DNA of 64,000 nucleotides, taken from the NCBI GenBank assembly GCA_036250195.1, contig JAVHZZ010000004.1:143783729-143847728 (forward strand). The letters run 5' to 3'. The DNA comes from Mixophyes australis. Lineage: Eukaryota > Chordata > Amphibia > Anura > Limnodynastidae. Shown in pieces: positions 58,885 through 64,000 of the stretch. The number at the start of each line of letters is the position of its first letter. Positions within the stretch are counted from its first letter, which is position 1. A program made the translations under genes and the position numbers. A model generated the notes under the pieces. The model was not told the DNA's origin, ran no database searches, and saw only the letters and a program-made list of their open reading frames with translations.

Positions 58885-59320
58885 GTAAGAAAAAAGGTGC
58901 CGGAACTCACATCAGGTAGTCAATCACTGTACACACACCCACACACGTCAGCTGTGTAACGAAACATAACGGTCGCCGCCCGCAGTCAGCACTCAGCGTG
59001 CAACCACATGACCAATCACAAGTTGAGCAGCGCCACAAGCCGAGCAGTGCTATCACAACCAGCGCAGACGAAGCACGCATGCATCGGACTCGACACACAA
59101 GCAGCCCGCATGCACCGTTTTAATGATTTTGCCACCCACTTGCTACACTCGTCAGGGCGATTCAAGTCCACGTGGACCAAACATCAAACGTTCAAAAGTT
59201 ACTTTTAAAACTTGAAAAATCCATACTTGATTAAAAAAAAAAAATACTTGGTTGAAAACTTGAAAAATCCGTTGAAAAAAGGTGCCGGAACTCAGTTCCG
59301 GTGAGTTCTATGACATAAAA
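58885..59320. repeat. CpG-rich segment between direct repeats
   Basis: GAAAAAAGGTGCCGGAACTC occurs at about 58888 and again at about 59274. The second copy runs into a small palindrome, GGAACTCAGTTCC. Between them (58950-59180) lies a CpG-rich patch that stands out in the AT-rich intron. It is probably a transposon of a family I do not recognise. Confidence 0.5.
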
Positions 59321-59579
59321 AACACTGATTATTGTTATTATTGTTCTTGGACTGTATTAAATATCCCATCATTTTACACATACCTGAAAAAAAAATCTAT
59401 AAAACATTTGCCAATGGATGTTAAAATACATCTGTCTTTTAAGAAAAATTAACATTTAAGTCTGGGTGGGCTGATTATACAATATTTATTACAAAACAGT
59501 TTGCAGTAAGCATTGATAATGATAAAAACATGGTTACCTAGTAACACATACTTTAGATGTATCTGGCTGTAATAAAGAG

Positions 59580-60960
59580 GTGATGATTTTGATAAGGATG
59601 GTTCTGCCTAGGAATGAGGTCTGCAAAACTTGCCATCCTTTTAATTCATCAAGTTTTTGGTTATTTTTTCTATGTTAGTCCTATAGAGTTCATAGATGTT
59701 TTTGGGAAGCTGTCTGCCTAAGTAAGCTATATGTTGGTTGGCCCTTAGGAAACTGTATTGTTTACTTCAATTTAATTGGGATTTGTTTTCTGATGCCAGG
59801 GCTATAGATTTATCATTATTTATTGAAAATCCCAATACTCCACTGTTAATGCAATTCTTGTCCTTGAAACCAACTACTTTCAGATATTGTATGTGTTCTT
59901 TACTGATCGATCAGGAGACCAGAAATCATGACATACGCAATTGAGGTCAAGATAAACTGAGCTGTTGCTTCTTTAATCAGAGAGCTTTTTATAGGTAGAC
60001 CACAAATCAAGAAAATTCTGTTGATTATTGCAAAAAGCACTTATAATATAACATGTCCATATATTGAATTGTTTATCACTTCTGTGAGGAAACATCTGCC
60101 AGTTGTGGTTGGAACAGTTAGAACATCTTATGAGTGTAACATCTTGTGATATGTCTGATCTCACATCTTGACTGCAGGGGTAGATGTTATCACCTTTCAG
60201 GCTTGTTCCTGTCACAAAGATCTTATCACCTTCTTGTCACAAAAAATCTCACTTGCACAAAGCTGTATTTTTCCATTTAATATATCTGTGCATACTTATA
60301 AGAAATCATATATCTGAATACATATATTTCAACACACACATTATTTTATAAGGAATCGTATCACACATTATTCCTTTACACCACAAAATTGTGCTATTTT
60401 GTTTAGTATCAGTTTTAAGCTTTGTTTGGTGTTTCAAATGTATAAAACTAAAGTGGATAATACTTTGTTGAATGCTTTTTCTGCATTCAGGCTTAGAATA
60501 ATATTTTTGGTATGATTGCCTGTAGATGAGGCATTGACTGCTTATATTGCAGTTCTAATTCCTTTTACCCAGTGGTGCATATGGGCAAACCTTAGTTCAT
60601 GTTAGGTTAACAGGCCTGAAAAGATCTTGTAGTCTAGTGGTTATAATTGTTGCTAATAGATTAAAATCTTATCAAAGGTGGTCCATGGTACAGTGCTCTT
60701 ATTTTAGTATCTATTTATTTGTGGGCATGATATGAAATGAGTATGTTTTCATTGCTAGTATATTTGATTCTAGAAAGAAGATTGTTTTCTGCCAGAAGGT
60801 AATCTATTCATGTTAAGGGTTTGTTAAGGTATACTATCTGTTGGTTTGGTTATGTATTATACAGGGATCCACCATGTTATGATCATTTTTAGGAAAGTGA
60901 ATACCTTCATAGTTGCTGTAATGATGTGTTAGACTTTTCCAACTCAAGGCCTCGATTTAT
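59580..60960 (-). pseudogene. L1-like LINE ORF2 fragment, antisense
   Basis: Minus-strand frames encode ILSLNAEKAFNKV near 60480, matching the L1 RT block LSLDAEKAFDRV, and farther downstream KSIALASENKSQLK and HIQYLKVVGFK, in the positions of the post-active-site strands. The YADD/FADD site is not preserved. The copy is heavily decayed, with stops in all frames. Confidence 0.6.
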
Positions 60961-61870
60961 ACTGTCAATGGGTTACTCATTTGTTTCTTCAATGTACAAT
61001 TTATATGGGAAAGACATTTTTAATTGCATTTCGGCCATGTAATAAAATATTCAAACAGTTGGACCTACTAAAGGTCGCTCAAGGCAATTTATAGTTGCAT
61101 TTTTCAGTACTGGGTGGAGATAGCAAACATAAAGGTTGCACAATTTTGAAGTGTGAGATATCCACAAGTATTATGTGCCTTCAAGGTCAACACTAACTGT
61201 TACCTAAAAATATCACAAAATTACACAGCTCCAACACAAGTTATGCTTTTTTCCTTAGTATCATGTAATCCACCATATTAAACCCAGGAAGGGAGTTTCA
61301 TAACAATGCTATAACTTCTTGTGCTTCCATCTACTACTTGATAATACCAGGGCCAACTATATTTGAGTGAAAATCTAACACTGTAAAGAGATGCAGTTTT
61401 ATGCAAAAGTTATCACTGGCTTGGAAGGCTGCATAAATAAAGAGAGAATTTCCATCTTTGGCACATTTAGGAATTTTCGATATTTGATAAATCGACCCCT
61501 TATTGTTTTACTATTGTACTTGACCTCTCATTCATCTTTCAAAATGCAATCACTTACATAATTTTCCTTAATCTAGTCTTATGCAAAATCTTATTTGATT
61601 AACATTCTTAATTTTACAAACTCTAATGTTATGTTGTCAACACTATTAACAGCCTTAATTCCCTTACCCACCATCTATGGATCTCGCCTCTGATACAACA
61701 CTACTCTGACCCCCAGGAACCAGCACCTGCAAGCAGTGCTCCCTCTCTAGATATCACATGTTCTAGGTTCTCTTGGTGGAGGAGCTTGTGTTTGCAGCAC
61801 ATACACATATCCTTCACCAAAATCCAAACGCATAACTTATAACTATAGTGTAACTCTTGTTCTCTTTCAG

Positions 61871-62119
61871 GAAGGTCTTGGCTTTGGGAGATGTGATCCT
61901 TCACGTGCTCTCTGCACTTTCCAGGAGGATTTCCAGGAATTTGAAATGATTGATGAGGAGGAAGATGAGGAAGAGGAAGAAGAAGAAGATGAACTCCCAC
62001 CTCAAGAAAACAGAAAACAGCTGGAGGCTCCTCCTTCACCAAATCCTTCTCCTCTCCCACCTGAAGATACCATGAAAAATAGGCCATGCACCCTGACACT
62101 GAGTGCCCCTCGAACCCAA
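61871..62119 (+). CDS. mapk8ip2: JNK-interacting protein 2, coding exon 3
   Basis: This 249-nt exon encodes residues 58-140. CTFQEDFQEFEMIDEE is the conserved JIP2 block (human QDDFQEFEMID). It is followed by an acidic run of about 14 residues (about 85-98), a Pro/Ser-rich spacer, and KNRPCTLTLSAPRTQ at the end. The last segment aligns with the JNK-docking motif of JIP1/JIP2 (RPTTLxL...Q), though with Cys for the first Thr and few basic residues. The acceptor is TTTCAG and the donor CAA/GTAAGA. The boundary falls where JIP1/2 continue with D(S/T)LNNN, encoded by an exon outside the window. Confidence 0.95.
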
Positions 62120-62234
62120 GTAAGACTGGAATTAGAGAAACTGAAGAGTCTGAATAATAGGTATAGGTTACATGGATGTGATACAATTTAATACGTGTAG
62201 ATGGTATAGATACATTGTATTATAATATTTCACT

Positions 62235-62268
<34 letters not shown>

Positions 62269-64000
62269 TTTGGGGTATTTTTTTGTTTTCCTTTACTATA
62301 CCTTATATTTAGTACACACATCTGAAGTTTAACAAAAGAATTCATGCACAAGCAACATAATTGTCCAAGTTGGCTGTGTTAATGGAGTATTAAGTTGTGA
62401 TAAGCAGCTCTGCCATTTGAAATTATAGATGTGACTCCAAGAGACTGAATCCTTTGCAATTTTTTTTACCTAACTTACAGCCTGTTAATAATTATTGTTT
62501 TACTGAAACTTATTATAGTGATTCTAACAGCTCATCCCCTCTGTTTATAAGTGACTTCCATAGAAATCCTGCTATTGGAGCTGGGCATTTGGAAGGCCCA
62601 ATCATGTGAGCATAATGACTGTATATCTGTTCCCACACAATTTAACTAGTTTCCTTTGGAGACCATTGGAAACGGGAGTGAAGCTGTTAGATACTCTCTA
62701 TTACAACATTTGTTTAATCAGTGATTCATGCCAGACAATTCATTATTTTATGTAAATTATTCATATAGGCTAAGATTTATCATCTATTTTTTATGTTTTA
62801 GAATGGCATATTTTAATCTAGAATGATTATTGTCCCATTGCACTTCCATTTTATTAAAATTAAACAATTAACCTCTCTGGATTCATACATCCATTTTTAC
62901 CACAACACGTATGAAATACATGCCCACCAAAATAATTTTTGCCTTACTTTCCCTCATTAGTTAGAATATAATGCATTTTGGGTTAATTTCTTGTCTCAGT
63001 GTCCACAAATAATTAAAGGATAATTCCAGCTAAATTGTACATTTCAATTTGCTCTTTTTTGCGGTTTGTAAATGAACCTTAGTAATATATTCGAACCACA
63101 CATTAATGCAAAACACAATAATAGGAAAATAGAGCTCTTAGTCCATATATATATACTTATATTGGTAGATCAACCTTATCAACAATTAGACTCACCAGTT
63201 CAAGGAAAGATAATAAGGTCCACTCTACTGCATCGAGACAGCTTTTAGCTAAAAGATCCTACTCTAGGCCTCAGACTAAATGTACTGTTCTAGTTTTGTA
63301 TGTAGTGTTTTGCTGTGTAGCCGAGTACAAGGTACACTTTGTTGTTATTTTTGTTATTCTTTAGGCTATTGGAGCCTGTTGCTGAACTGGACGTACACCC
63401 GTTTGCATAGCATAAATTAAGAATATTTGCACTGCGCATGCCCACAAAGAGAGACATATATGTTCCCATGCAGAGTTGCGCACATTTGACACTTGCGCCT
63501 TCTTATAACTGGAGAGACAGAATGGAAGAAATCTAATGTAGGCCAAGTACAGTAAAGCAACCCATAGAGGAGATGCATATACACCGGTCAGGGCTCCTGG
63601 TGCAAATGCATGCTGATGATGATGACTGTCACCACTACTGGCTTGCTACTTCTGATTGCAGATTCATTGCTGAAGCAAATTGGTGCTTTCTGCACTAATT
63701 GTGCATATATGTTCTATGATTTTCTGGGTGTATTTTTTGCTTTCATTCGTATGCATGAAGGAATATTATATATGCTGTATTATATCAAGCCTAACAGTGA
63801 ATGTGTTTTTCGCTATTCAAACAAAACTTTTCTTGTGCTTATGACTTGGTTGTATGTATGCATATGTGGGTGTATGTAAGTTTGAGGTAAACCTGGCATA
63901 TATACTACAGATGCAGAGCTGGTTCCATCTTGAGATGCCTCTGACTAAGTATATGGGCGGAAATATGCTATATGTACCGGCGACTTTTGTGAGCATAAAT
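62120..64000. other. mapk8ip2: mapk8ip2 intron 3 (partial)
   Basis: AT-rich, with a TA/GA microsatellite at about 62236-62268. No further exon or element is recognisable. Confidence 0.75.

Larger units (their letters stand above)
48687..61870. other. mapk8ip2: mapk8ip2 intron 2
   Basis: 13.2 kb. 48687-50570 shows no recognisable element. 50579-60960 is largely transposon-derived and listed separately, except 56930-57680 and 58160-58880, where I recognise nothing. 60960-61870 is unremarkable AT-rich intron. Confidence 0.8.

Noticed and set aside
62120..62192. Continuation of mapk8ip2 exon 3 into LEKLKSLNNRYRL
   Set aside because: SLNN resembles the next conserved JIP segment, but GTAAGA at 62120 is a good donor at the position homologous to the known boundary, and the downstream frame soon ends.

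Overview
This is vertebrate genomic DNA, almost certainly from a frog with a large, repeat-rich genome. Short exons with GT/AG boundaries sit in long AT-rich introns. The repeats include several palindromic element families that I associate with anurans, such as those with ends reading GGGCTAGATTTACTAA or GGGCCTGATTCATTAA. No species can be named from the sequence. Three host genes are supported. Two lie head to head: choline kinase beta (chkb, minus strand, coding exons 1-4 of a longer gene running off the left edge) and a complete four-coding-exon gene for a CYTH-domain protein resembling class IV (CyaB-type) adenylyl cyclases (plus strand, 172 residues). The third is mapk8ip2 (JIP2/IB2, plus strand, coding exons 1-3 of a longer gene running off the right edge). 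CHKB and MAPK8IP2 are also head-to-head neighbours on human 22q13.33, which supports both assignments. The CYTH gene is an extra gene between them.

Layout. 1-10.4 kb: chkb, with introns carrying a 1.5-kb Harbinger-like element and two Tc1-type elements. 10.1-11.5 kb: probable shared promoter, the noncoding first exon of the CYTH gene, and a 58-bp minisatellite starting beside its splice donor. 11.5-24.7 kb: the CYTH gene, with a hAT-like element, a DIRS-like gag remnant, several MITEs and L1-like pieces in its introns. 24.7-37.2 kb: intergenic, mostly broken transposons (gypsy LTR and RT pieces, Helitron helicase end, Tc1/mariner remnant, hAT MITEs) plus an unidentified coiled-coil-like open frame on the minus strand. 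37.2-64 kb: mapk8ip2. Its intron 1 holds a second Tc1 copy, a CR1-like LINE split by a solo LTR, a palindromic hAT element and the N-terminal part of a Helitron Rep protein. Its intron 2 holds a near-complete antisense Ty3/gypsy chromovirus fused to a LINE fragment, a MITE interrupted by another MITE, and an antisense L1 fragment.

The host genes have unrelated roles: phosphatidylcholine synthesis (chkb), probable phosphate-ester or nucleotide chemistry (CYTH protein) and JNK-pathway scaffolding (mapk8ip2). The observations most worth following are the retained CYTH gene at a conserved synteny break point, the shared promoter with its minisatellite, and a set of very small DNA transposons with exact 8-bp target duplications that give a clear nesting history.
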